Source of the DNA: Hippophae tibetana
Taxonomy: Eukaryota > Streptophyta > Magnoliopsida > Rosales > Elaeagnaceae
Direction: 5' to 3'
Assembly: GCA_037013495.1 (NCBI GenBank)
Contig: CM072805.1
Span: forward strand, 17,766,601 to 17,830,600
DNA: 64,000 nt
The translations under genes and the position numbers were made by a program. Of this stretch, positions 46,725-57,664 are shown piece after piece (position 1 is the stretch's first letter; each line of letters starts with the position of its first letter). Below the pieces are notes generated by a model. It worked only from the letters and a program-made list of their open reading frames with translations, ran no database searches and had not been told where the DNA came from.

Positions 46725-48245
46725 TCACATCAGTATGATAAGATTTTTCTTTGATATTTTTGATATTTTGTCAATTTCTCTCGATATTGTGATGATATTT
46801 TAGCCATAATGTATTGAATGAGTATCCATTGGGGACTTTAACATTTGCTAATGTGTTGCAAAAAGACTTGTTCTCCAACGTCGATAAAGTGTAACTTATG
46901 ATAGGTAAGTAAGTTTTATTCGCACCCACTTTTGGATTAATCTAAGTTCTTATTCACATTTTTTTGAGATCCATGTGTTGGAAAATATTGTCTTTTGTTT
47001 TTCTATTAATATTTAGCAATGTACCAATAATACTACCACACACATTCTTTTTTTATATGCATGACATCTAACAAATGTCTAACATGCAAGAACTTTCAAT
47101 ATTTTGAGTCAAAGATGATTTTTTTCCTCTATAGAGTGTCTATATCATCCTTATAATTTTTTTCTCTCACATGCATAAGTCATTGTTTCATCTCTTACTA
47201 ATACTTCTCTTCTAGAAAAAGGAATTAGTTCTGTTCACTTCTCTTCATGCCCATTAAAATATTTGTGTTGTTCTCTATATGTATGAGACCAAGGTAACCA
47301 TTTTCTATGACTCATGTATGACATTTTTCTGTAATGTTTTAACCTTGATCCATGACACCACTTACTACATATCAAACAAGCATGGAATACTTTTATGGCA
47401 TGATTAGAATGATTTCCATAAGAAAGGAAGTCATTGATGGTCCATAACAAAATATCTTTCAACTTAAAATTCTCAAGTTTGAAACTATCATAGACATAAA
47501 CCCCTAGGTCAACAATAACTTCAAGTCTTCAATCAATGGCTCCAATTAAATATTAATATCATTTCTTGGTTGCTTAGGTATAGCTATTAACAAAAATAGC
47601 ATCATATATTTTCTTTTCATACATAGCTAAAGAGGAAGCTTAAAGAGCGACGACGATTGATCCCATCAATTGAAAGTGTAAGCCTAATGTTTCTACATTT
47701 AGTATCAAATTCAAGCTAGATATAGTTAACATGATTCCATTCAGGATTGCTAGTTAGATGTTGTAACAAGCCATAATTTGCCTTTTCTTTTGCATGCTAT
47801 GTTAAATTTTGAGACATTGTTACATCCTAAAACATTGTTTTAAAATGTGAAATCGGTGGAAAGTACTATAATAAATTTTTAGGAACATTATCTCTCTCCT
47901 TCCCTGACCTTGGATTAACTTTCCACATTGACTTTTGGCAATGCAAACATACAATGGAATCCTTGTATTCATTTCAATAATGAATACAATCATTAGGACA
48001 ATAATGGATTTTTCATAATTCATGCCTAGTTTATGAAGCATCTTCTTAACCTTACTCATCAATGATGGCTGCATATTATTTTTTGGAAACATCTCACTCA
48101 AAATAGTTAGAAATTCCACGAAGCTTGCATCTAAATGGCCATGTTTACTTTTCAATTTATAAAGTGAGACTAACCTTGATAATTGTTTGAACCAGATGCA
48201 TCCCGGGTATAATGGCTTTATGAAATCATCCATTATATCTTGATA
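46725..48245 (-). pseudogene. CACTA (En/Spm) TNP2-type transposase, main part
   Basis: The minus strand opens at 48233: LYPGCIWFKQLSRLVSLYKL, then DASFVEFLTILSEMFPKNN and SKVKKMLHKLGMNYEKSI, the N-terminal block of TNP2-type (Transposase_21) proteins. Further left, in shifting frames, come KLPLWLCMK-like text (near 47640), RNDINIxLEPLIED (near 47545), DILLWTINDFLSYGN (47460-47415) and YRKMSYMSHRKWLPW (near 47310). A KSPMDTHSI-like block near 46830 corresponds to the end of the core. Many stops make it a pseudogene. The upstream piece is at 51129-51260, beyond element E. No CACTA terminal inverted repeats were found. Confidence 0.85.
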
Positions 48246-48250
48246 GTCAT
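48246..48250. other. Left target-site duplication GTCAT of element E
   Basis: It lies directly before the LTR start TGATAACTCT. The right-hand partner is GTCAC at 51129-51133, one mismatch. Confidence 0.75.
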
Positions 48251-49363
48251 TGATAACTCTAAAAGTGGAGTTATTTAGTCACTTTTAAACCACTTATGTT
48301 ATAGTTTAAAATATGATGAAAAAGTTAATTTATATTTAATTATATCAATGTAGGTGGAATGATGAAAAATGGAGTGAAGATGAGTCAAAAATGGGAAAAA
48401 TCAGCACCATGCCACCATATATTTTTTTAGCACTATGACACACTTTTGTTACTTAAAAAAATCCTATTCCCAATCAAATATTGATTCTTAGTTTAATCCT
48501 CAACCCTTGGATCATTTTAAGAGATGATATAAATGTCAATATTAGGTCATTTTTTCTTTAAATAAACACCATGATTTCATAAATTAAACACACAATGAAG
48601 AATCTAAAACCCTAGTAGCTTCCAAGAAGAGAGACGAAGAGAAAAAGTTCAAGAGAAGATTGAAGAAGACATAACTTTGTGAAAGATTCAAGAGAATATT
48701 AGTGCTACAAATCAAGAGATTGAGTGTATATCTTATTTTTTCCATTCTTCATTAGTTTTTATGTCTTTCTTTAATTTAATATTTTATCCCAATTGTAATT
48801 TCAATTCAATTATATTATTTAGTTTTATTTTTATGCTATTAATTATTTGGCCAATAATTTATCTATCGAAGTAGTTAAATAGATTTGAGAGAATTATTTA
48901 ATTTTGTTCTTGATTAAATAACATACATAGTTTCTAAGCAGAGATATATTATCATTATGTGTGTGGTCTATAATTGATGGTCTTAATGAGTAATATGCAA
49001 TCTGATTGACATGAGTGTGATTAGGTTAATTACTATATGGTGTAGTGTACTTGAGAGAGGAATGCATGATTGATTAGAATCAATTGATTATGTGATTGGT
49101 AGGTAATTATTTTGGGGGAAATTTTAGGGGATTAAGATTCCAAGGTCATTTTCTCATATATCTTCATAGTTGTTGAGTTTTTCAATTTAAAATTAGTTTT
49201 CATTTATTTTTCAGTTTTTATAATTTGATATTTTCCAAATAATATTCTTAATAAGTATGTTGGTTCTCAGTTTTAAGTTACACAAGTCCTTGTGTGATTG
49301 ACATTCGTACTTAGGTATATTATATTAATCGCATAACCCATATACTTATGGTTAGCATGATCA
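48251..49363 (+). mobile_element. Element E 5' LTR
   Basis: 1113 bp, from TGATAACTCT to GCATGATCA. It shares with the 3' LTR blocks such as TTAATTATATCAATGTAGGT, GGATCATTTTAAGAGATGAT and AGAATATTAGTGCTACAAAT. Confidence 0.85.
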
Positions 49364-49368
49364 AGTTT

Positions 49369-49386
49369 TGGCACCATTGCCGGGGA
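49369..49386 (+). other. Element E primer-binding site (tRNA-Asp type)
   Basis: TGGCACCATTGCCGGGGA, five bases after the LTR end, differs at only two positions from the Asp-tRNA complement used by Athila elements. Confidence 0.8.
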
Positions 49387-49916
49387 GTTTAGTACTTGTA
49401 ATGGATATCAATAATGGTGATTATTATACTAGTTTGGACCTTTTAATTTTTGTTTCACTATTTCTATTGTATGCTCAAATTGACGGGTGAGAATCTTGTT
49501 CCTTTTGATTCGAAAATAGGGAGAGCCTTGCTTTTCTTAAGAAGGGAGCAATTAGTACAAGATCAATTAGGGGTTATGGTAGAACAAGGGGTGAAATCCT
49601 TGATAGTATTTGACTTGAGAAATGATTTAGGTCTTAGTTGTTAGTCTTGATTTTATGAATGCATTGGATGACATCATGTGCAACACTAGCACACAAATAA
49701 TTTCGTCAAAAATCTTGCATTTCCTTGCATTAATGAAACATTGATTAATGGATAGTTGAAACTTTTTTCATAGAATTTTATAGCCTTTGAAAGGGATAGT
49801 TTTTACTGATCACGCATGTATTAATAGATATGTATTTATGAATATACTACCCTTATTAATTTAGCTAGATGACTTGGCTTTTCTTGAGGACAAACAAATA
49901 GTTAAGTTTGAGGGTG
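49387..49916 (+). mobile_element. Element E internal region with gag-like ORF
   Basis: The only ORF of note is 49450-49644 (64 codons). LVPFDSKIGRALLFLRREQL resembles the very start of Athila Gag, where an FDPEIERT-type motif followed by Arg-rich text is usual. The rest is non-coding up to the polypurine tract. Confidence 0.55.
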
Positions 49917-51128
49917 TGATAACTTTGCGAAATTAGAGTTATTTAGTTGCTTATATATCACTTATTTGCCTCGTTAAGTGTTAAATTTGATGAAAAATTA
50001 AATTTGTATTTAATTATATCAATGTAGGTGGAATGATAGCAAACAAAGTGAATATGAGTCAAAAATGAGATAAATCACCACCATGCCTTGACATGATTGT
50101 TTTGGCACTGCTGCTGCAATCTATGGTTGGACATTCATTGGTGATAAGAGGAGATCATGCCAAGGCATGATATTTTTTGGTGTCGTGGTGCGCTTTCGTG
50201 CTGGGGAAAAAATCCTATTCCTAATTAAATATTGATTTCTAGCTTTAATCCTTAACCCTTTGATCATTTTAAGAGATGATCTAATGGTCCATATTAGGTC
50301 ATTTTTCCTTTAAATAAACACCATTCTTTCATAAATAAAACATATAATTAAGAATCAAAAACCCTAGCAACGACCAAGAAGAGAGAAGAATATAAATTTT
50401 TTAAGAGAAGATATAAGAAGACATAACTTTATGAAGGATTCAAGAGAATATTAGTGCTACAAATCAAGAGAATGTGTGTATCTCTTATTGCTCTCCATTC
50501 TTGATTAGTTTTTACATATTTCTTTATAAGAAATCTAAGCTTTATGAATACAATTATGTCTAGTTAATTGATTAATCTAGGGGTCTTATAAACTCAATTT
50601 TATACATGTGATGATATAATATTTTACCCCAATTGTTATTTCAATTCAGTTCAATTATATTATTTAATCTAATTTTTATGCTATTATTTGTTTGGCCAAT
50701 AATTGATCTATTAAGGAAATTAAATAGATTTGAGAGAATTATTTAATTATTTGTCTTCATTAAATAAAATACATAGTTTCTAAGTAAAGATGTACGATTC
50801 TTATGTATGTGGTTTATAATTGATGATCTTAATGAGTAGTATACAATCTAATTGACATGAGAGTGTGATTAGGTTAATTACTATATGATGTGTAGTGTAC
50901 TTGAGAGAGGAATGCATACTAAGTTAGAATTAATTGATCATGTAATTGGTTGACAATTATTTTGGGCAAAATTTAGCCATTCATATGCCTAGGAAAGTGG
51001 AAGATTAAGATTTAGGTCATTTTCATAGTTATTGAGTTTTTCAATTTAAAATTAGTTACCATTTATTTTTCAGTTTTTATAATTCACTATTGTCCAAATA
51101 GTAATTGTAATAATTATATTGGTACTTA
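49917..51128 (+). mobile_element. Element E 3' LTR
   Basis: 1212 bp, starting TGATAACTTTGCG after the polypurine tract. It is longer than the 5' LTR because of about 90 extra bases near 50090-50190 (CATGCCTTGACATGATTG on to GCCAAGGCATGAT, an inverted pair). It ends TTGGTACTTA without a clean CA, so its last bases are probably altered. Confidence 0.8.
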
Positions 51129-51260
51129 GTCACCCATCTCAATTTCGTCATCGAAATTGTGTTCTTCTTCAATGTTGTCAACACTATTTATCAAATCCTT
51201 TTTGTAAGTCCCATTGTTCTTGTGTAGATAATTATATAATTCTTTAATGGAAGAATTTCA
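51129..51260 (-). pseudogene. CACTA transposase, upstream piece right of element E
   Basis: The minus strand reads IKELYNYLHKNNGTYKK, DLINSVDNIEEEH and NFDDEIEMG. The frame then meets the target site and continues as DYQDIMDDF on the other side of element E. The reading is open for about 45 codons. An N-terminal start is not identifiable. Confidence 0.7.
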
Positions 51261-52159
51261 TAATTATACATTCCTATAACTCTACAAGCTAACATAATTA
51301 ACCTCTAGCAATATATATTTAACATTGTAACTCTTGTAAATCATGATAATGAGTAGTGATTTTGAAAATTTGTGTAATTTAGTTTAATATAAAGGTATTA
51401 ATAAAAAAATTAAAATTAATTGATGCGGAATCATTCCAAACTCCAATCTCATTATAAACAAGATTAAGAAATTAAGGCATCCATATAAGAATAAAGGAAA
51501 TTCTTATATATATATATATATATATATTTAAAAATCATAAAAGAGAAAGATAAAAACTGAAAAAATAATTAAATAAGGAGAAGATTAATTGATAAAAATA
51601 GGGAAAAAAATTATTTGTTTCCCGTTACAAAAACAAGTGAGCGAGAAGAGTTTATTAGTCTTACTTTTCTTGGATTGCCTTTCTATGAAAATGAAAAGAA
51701 AAAAGGTGAACTAATAGGAACCATAACATATATTATTAATATGAAATGATAATTTTTTTAGTGCTATAACTAAATAGTCTAGCTAATAATTCTAATTAAT
51801 AATAATGCAATATTCTTAATACCTATTTGTTGCGATTAATAAAATTTACGAAGAGAAAAACTAGAGAGATTTTAGAACAATTGATGGAATCTGTGGATCC
51901 CTTAGGGATTCTATCTATTATAAAGTATTATACATATATGTATCGATTACATAAAATATACACATATAAAGGTGTCAAGGGGCATAAAGGTAAAAAGTAG
52001 ACATATTTATGGTCTAAGGTCGATCATCCATATCTATGGTTAGTGGTCGACCCTATAGATACAAGAGCTAACTTAGAAGGGTCACTCCCAATAGTGTATT
52101 ATGGAAGAGTAATATTCGGGCAACAAATCTAAACAATTCAGCTCTCCTAATAAATATGT
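51261..52159. other. AT-rich non-coding stretch
   Basis: It includes a (TA)n run at about 51509-51527. No transposon protein or host exon is readable. It ends at the putative promoter region of the accessory gene. Confidence 0.5.
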
Positions 52160-52191
52160 GTCATTTGATTGGAGAGAGAAATTTAGGTCTC

Positions 52192-52199
52192 TATATAAG
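52192..52199 (+). promoter_or_regulatory. TATA-like box upstream of accessory gene copy 3
   Basis: TATATAAG lies about 310 bp upstream of the first ATG of the accessory reading (near 52507) and is followed by an A-rich, leader-like stretch. Position and motif only. Confidence 0.4.
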
Positions 52200-52499
52200 G
52201 AAGTGCATGAGCTAATCCCATTCATCATTTCCTGCATATTAAACAAAAGTAAAGAGAAAAATGCTTTGTCACCTCAACTCGAGGCATAAAAAGGTTTTTA
52301 GTTCTATGGTAATAAATTAACTCAGCATATAGCTTATTTGCTCGCGTTTTATAGTACAAGTTCTTTGAGTCTAACACTTTTCTTCTTTCTTTTTAGGTTG
52401 GTTCTAAAAAATCATTTCCTTTTATTTTGAAACTCGACCCTAGGTAATCTCTCCTTATTGTGCCTAACCCCTTTCTTTTTATGTTTTGTGGTATTTTGT

Positions 52500-54860
52500 A
52501 GAAACTATGCGCAGAGTAGAGACCTCAGGCTTAGGCTTCTAGGAGAGCCCATAATACCCTAGCACAAGTGATGATGCAGAATCCTCCACCAAGACAAGAT
52601 TTTCAAGCTTTTTAGTTGCTAGGACATGGAGGAAGCAAACAAGGAAAAAAGGCACTGGGGAACCCATAGGCCATACTAAGGGCTGGTTAGCCCTAGACAA
52701 GACTAGTAGTCTATAACCATATGATGAGGAGAGGTTAAGGAAAATATATAATATCTTCTCCTCTATCCAACTAATGATTCCAATGTCAAGGGCTCGTGAC
52801 AATGACCCATCTCTAGTTGGATGGACAGTCTTTCATACAAAGGCTCTATGGTTAGGGGTTAGGTTTCACCTATACCTTTTGGTAAGGATATTTTTGGTAA
52901 GGACTCTACTCGCATTGGGTTAGTTGATGCCTAATGGTTAGAGGTACCTGATCTACCTTATGGTAATATGTAAAGAGCTTAGGGTGGATTTGAACAAGTC
53001 TGAGTTTAATAAAGATTACATCCTGAAGCAGAACCTCATAGACCCGAGGAGGGTATACATGTCTGTTAAGCTAGACCCAGGTATAAATGTGGCCCTTCTT
53101 GAGAATGAGAAGAAATGGAAGGAATATTTATTTTTTGTCTCAGGCCAATAGGTGTCTCATATCAATGAAATAAGGTTTATAAGGAGCACCTGTAATGAAA
53201 CTAAGGTCTTTATAAGAAACATGGGTTCCTTCATCACAACCTTCAGTTTGGATGTGAATCAAAGCATGGTTGATATCTAGAACTATATGTTTGAGAAATC
53301 CTATGGAGGCATCTATTATATACCCTTTATTTTGTAACATGTGAGTTGATGAGGAAAGGTTTGGTGGAGACTTCTCATAGGATTATTTGTAAACATGGAC
53401 CTAATCCCAAGAGTAGGACCCCTTCTATAGACCATAGAGGTAGGTTCGAGATGGTCCCTGATGATGGTGAACTAGACCTCAGACTTGAAAATTTCTTTTT
53501 CCCCATATTTTTTTATGGCTCGACCCCATAATACTAAAACCTATTCACCATTTATCTTTACAAATACTATAGAGTTTGATGCTAATGCTCTTATAGTACG
53601 ACTTAAGACCAAGTTTCCTCTTCTAAGGAAATGCTCTAAAAAACTACACCTCTAAACAAAGGAAAAGCTCTTCTAAAAGGAAGAAGAGGAGCAAGTCCTC
53701 TCAACATAAGAGCCTCTCCATCCCTTATAAAAGTAAAAAGAAAATAACCATGGATGAGCCCTCGACCAAGCCTGAGCCCTCACCAACTTCCCTAGACTGA
53801 TATACCTCACTTTCTCCCAACTTGACTCCCCATGTACCCGTTCACCTTATAAGGGATTCAAGAAAGCGAAACGGTGTCATCAATGATCTTACTAATAATG
53901 TAGATAGGCTGGATCTTTATCGAGGTAAGGCACCAAAGCAACTTGACCACTATATGGGTCACCTCTTTGTTATGGTACACGAATGGAAGCTTGATGCCAT
54001 ATGTAAATACGAGGTCTTAGAAGTCAGGATTAGTCATTTTATGTACCAATTATTCCAATCTTACATATCTTTTTCATGTGTATGTTTATCTATTGTCATG
54101 TATATTTCTCATGTTTGACCTCACGTCCTTTAGATTTTTCAATTGTAGCTACTTTATGGGCTGAACAGGGTCTAAGGCGTGGAGAGTTTAAATCATAAGC
54201 TTGTATAGGAAAAAGAGAAGCATGCTTCAACTTGGGTTAAGTATGCCTTGTAATTGGAAAAGGCCAACAAGTGGGAGTGCGATGCCATAGATAAGGAGAA
54301 GAAACTATCCAAGGCCACTGTTAAGCTAAATGATTAAGCATGGCATGTTGTAGAGTTGGATGAGGCCTAGAGAAAAGCCAAGGTTTATATTAATACACGT
54401 GATCATAGGCTAGTAGAAATAGAAGATAAGGATAAGCACAAGCTAGATGCTATGGCCGAACAGCTCTCATCAAGCGTGGAAATAAGGTATGGGCTAGCCA
54501 TTGACTCTTTTAGAGAATAGGCCAAGAAGAGGGGTATGGGTGAGTATTATTACTAGATTATGGATATCCTAGTCACTCCCTAGCACGTGCCTACTTAATC
54601 TCAAGATGGGGACAAAGAACATGACTCAGACTTGGGAGAGAGTGGTGACAAGATTGAGGTGGATGGTATAGAAGGTGAGATCAGGACCATTGATGTGGTA
54701 ATAACTCAAGGCTCTTGTTACAGTTGATTCTAAGCCATTTTTATTTTTCCTTTTTTTAGCTTGATGCCACTCTTACTTGTATGGTCATGGGCTGCGCCTT
54801 ATAACTTTCTTTTAAACCATTAATGAAAATCAATCTAATCTTCAGAACCAATTGTGTTTG
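52500..54860 (+). pseudogene. Accessory gene copy 3: Transposase_28-like domain plus coiled coil
   Basis: The most complete of three copies. The N-terminal reading has GVRFHLYLLVRIFLV, LMPNG and YLMVICKELRVDLNKSEFNK (52850-53010), then WKEYLFFVSGQ (about 53116-53148). That ending and order match the plant domain called putative gypsy-type transposon (Transposase_28). From 53655 come a basic linker, then GVINDLTNNVDRLDLYRGKA and PKQLDHYMGHLFVMVHEWKL in a 98-codon frame (53822-54118). A GT-AG candidate intron of 71 bp (54078-54148) follows, then a coiled coil (KHASTWVKYAL, EKANKWECD, KEKKLSKATVKLND) and an acidic tail near 54660. Stops are scattered throughout. What the protein does is unknown. 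Confidence 0.7.
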
Positions 54861-54944
54861 TTCCAAGTGATGCATTTATATCATTTTTTGTGTCCACTTA
54901 TGATGTTAAACTACTTGTTGAGAAACATTGAAGAAGCTAAGGAT

Positions 54945-54949
54945 GGCAC
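54945..54949. other. Candidate left target-site duplication GGCAC of element C
   Basis: These are the five bases directly before the LTR start TGATGAGTGC at 54950. The right partner lies beyond the window. Confidence 0.4.
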
Positions 54950-56766
54950 TGATGAGTGCCCAAAAAGCACTAAAATTACCATGATTTTATGCACATTAAT
55001 TGATTAAAAATATATATATTTATATGTTTTATCATATATTTATATAAATTTGTCTTTTCGTAATCACAGGTATTTTTATTGTTTTTCAGGTATTTTCGCT
55101 TAAAAACGTAACTTAAAGACTCAAAGAGGAATACTGGAAGCAATACATCACAAATATATTAATAAATAAATAAGGAAAGGTCAACAAATATGGAAAAATT
55201 GGACAAAATGGGTCAAAAATATCAAAAAGGAGGAAAATGTGCAAGCCAGCCGCCCAACCCGCGCCCCCGCGCGTGCCTTAGTCCTTTCCGCGCGCGCCCC
55301 TGCGCGCAGCTGCTCCCTTCCGCCGCTGTCATCAATGACGTCATCAATTGCACTACTCCGCGTTTCCACCATTTTTTTACATTTTTTTACCCACATTTTC
55401 TCCCCATCCTCACCTATAAATACCCCCTTCTCTTCACTTCATACCACACCTCAAAACCATTCTACTCTTCTCTTTCTTTCTTTCATTTCTAAGTTTTTAA
55501 GGTTTTCTTAGTTTATTTCTTAGTTTTTAGTTTTTTCTTAGTTAATTTTTCTTAGTTTTAGAGTTCTTCTCTTTTTGAGAAGAACTAGTTATGTTTTTGT
55601 AATTTATTAGTTTTTTGATTCAATAAATGGGAGTGCAAATTCCGTTTAGAGGTTTTTCAACTACGGGAATAGCATCGAAGTTCTGTAAGGATTTTATTTT
55701 CTTTGTAGTTATTTTTTATGCTTTATTCTTACATGTTATATTTAATTTATCTGTGATTAAATTTAACTGTGCTAGCTGTTTGTAAACATGATATAATAAT
55801 AACGTTGTTATGCTTGCGAAATATTAAATAGGTGAAAATCTCTAAAATGAATTGATTTTATTTTTATTCAAGATTTTATATTAAGAATGTTGGAGAGAAA
55901 TATATTATTTTTCATTAAAAACTTAAATCTGAAAATTATATTTCAAGGTTTAGTTATCCGATCTAATTTAGAGTAGTGCTCTTTTATTTGTTGGTACAAT
56001 CACCCGGTAGTTAGAGTGAAGCTCTATTTCAAAAGTTTTTATAAGAATTATTATGTGAAAATGTATTGACAACATGTTTTCAGTAGTGGTTTTAAAACTT
56101 TAAAGTTAGTACTCAGATAATTAAATTCTTCGGTTTAATTTGGACACCTTAAATAAAGTTTAAACTGTCTAACCCTACCAAAGGTGGCATTTAAATGGTT
56201 CATTTTCAATCTCTTAGAAAAAATGAATTAATTTAATTAACCAAATTAGTTATCAACCCTACCTATAGGTGTTAATTGATTTGTTTAGTTAACAAATAAT
56301 ATCTAACCCCACCAAAGGTGTTATTCATATAAAAAAGAGAGAATCAATAAAATATCAATTTATATATTTAATAACCTAGATAATATAAGCAAGCATAATT
56401 AACTTAGTTATTATATCCATAAATACTCCACTATTATAAATGATAAAATTTGCATAAATATTTATTGAATTTGTATCTATGTTTATTTTTATGTTATTAG
56501 ATTATATTTATTGAATCTGTATCTATGTTTATTTTTATGTTATTAGATTAGAAACACAAAAACCAAACTATCTTGACAGGATGTTTAGCATCTAATTTCG
56601 TTTTTAAAAGTTTGAATAATAAATTAAAAACCTCATATATTCCTACCTTAGATCGACCTTGGGAGTATACTAATCATTTTCTACGAAATGATTCGTGCAC
56701 TTGCGAGAGTTTTATAAATATAAAACCAAAGTATTTGTAAGAATTGACGATGCCTATTTTCGCTCA
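54950..56766 (+). mobile_element. Element C 5' LTR
   Basis: 1817 bp, TGATGAGTGC to CGCTCA. It aligns over its whole length with the LTR at 38401-40229. Inside are a GC-rich block (55235-55335), TGACGTCA at 55336-55343, a TATA box TATAAATA at 55415-55422, a pyrimidine-rich leader, AATAAA near 55623 and the conserved end region GATCGACCTTGGGAGTATAC ... CACTTGCGAGAG. A ~58-bp direct repeat (TATTTATTGAAT...TTATTAGATTA) is duplicated at about 56458-56548. Confidence 0.92.
55415..55422 (+). promoter_or_regulatory. LTR core promoter (TATA box) of element C
   Basis: CCTATAAATACCCCC, flanked upstream by TGACGTCA (55336-55343), a bZIP-type site. The same pair occurs in the LTR at 38.4 kb (38874-38881 and 38962-38969); in the 35.9-kb LTR the TATA box is kept but the bZIP core has decayed to TGACATCA. 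Confidence 0.7.
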
Positions 56767-56775
56767 TTAAGTTTT

Positions 56776-56793
56776 TGCTGCCGTTGCCGGGGA
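56776..56793 (+). other. Element C primer-binding site (tRNA-Asp type)
   Basis: TGCTGCCGTTGCCGGGGA, nine bases after the LTR end. It differs at two positions from the usual Athila Asp-tRNA complement. Confidence 0.85.
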
Positions 56794-57660
56794 AGGAATA
56801 GCGTTTTTCAAATTATTTATCAAAATTTTAAAAACATTTTTGTGTTGTAAATAATTGTGATTTTTTTTGTTTTAGTAAAAAAAAATAAAATAAAAAATAA
56901 AAAAATTAATCAAATTTCAAATTTCATAAGAAATAATAAGAAAATAAAATAAAAATAAAATAAAATAAAAAAATTAAAAATAATCATAATAACAACTATA
57001 GTGTGAATAGTAAAATAATTTAAATTTAAATTTAAAAAATATTTAAGATAAAAAATAAATAAATAATATAGCGTGAATAGTAAAATAAAATCACGGTTCA
57101 TGAATAGTTAAAAAAAATTTTAAAAAAATTTATTACGGAAATAGTAAAATATTAGTTTTCTGAATTTGAAAATTTGAAGTAAATAAAAACTTAGAGTTCA
57201 TAAATAGTAAAAAAAATATTTATTTAAAAAAATTATTTAAAAAAAACGAAAAACCTAATTAATTTAGATTTTGATTAACTTATATAAACATACATTTTAT
57301 TAACTCAATTAACTTAAATTTATATTTAACTTAACTTAATAGCATGAAAAGTAAAGATATAAGGGAGTTCTGTATAGGAGACTAGTTCTGGGAAGCCTTT
57401 GTGCCACTAGTCTTTCTTTGGAACGTTGTTCTGTCTAGGAGAATGGTTTTTAAGGAGCCTTTGCACCACAATTTTTTCCTGGGAGCACTCTTGGTTAATA
57501 CTGATTATGTTATTTTATCTTAAAAAACAAAACAAAAAATTGACTTAGGGTTTAACTAGTTTTGTTTAGTGTTTTGTATTAAATACCATGTAAATTTTCT
57601 AAATTTTTATGTGGTTATTATTTTGTTGACAGAAGTTTAAATTTACGTTTTCAATAGTCT
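56794..57660 (+). other. Element C leader (untranslated)
   Basis: Extremely A/T-rich to about 57300, then two imperfect 61-bp repeats (starting CTGTATAGGAG near 57370 and CTGTCTAGGAG at 57431, each with an AGCCTTTG block). This is where packaging signals would be expected, but none can be named. Confidence 0.6.
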
Positions 57661-57664
57661 ATGC

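Larger units (their letters stand above)
48251..51128 (+). mobile_element. Element E: small non-autonomous Athila-type element inside the CACTA gene
   Basis: Two direct LTRs (48251-49363 and 49917-51128) flank only 553 bp of interior. The interior holds a tRNA-Asp-type primer site at its start, a short gag-like ORF and a G-rich polypurine tract (TTAAGTTTGAGGGTG, 49902-49916). It has no pol, so it would have needed another element's proteins. It splits the minus-strand transposase. When the element and one target-site copy are left out, the transposase reading is in frame across the junction. Confidence 0.85.

Noticed and set aside
46725..51260. Complete CACTA transposon with terminal inverted repeats
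   Set aside because: No CACTA-starting termini were seen near either end, and Athila LTR sequence abuts the left side.
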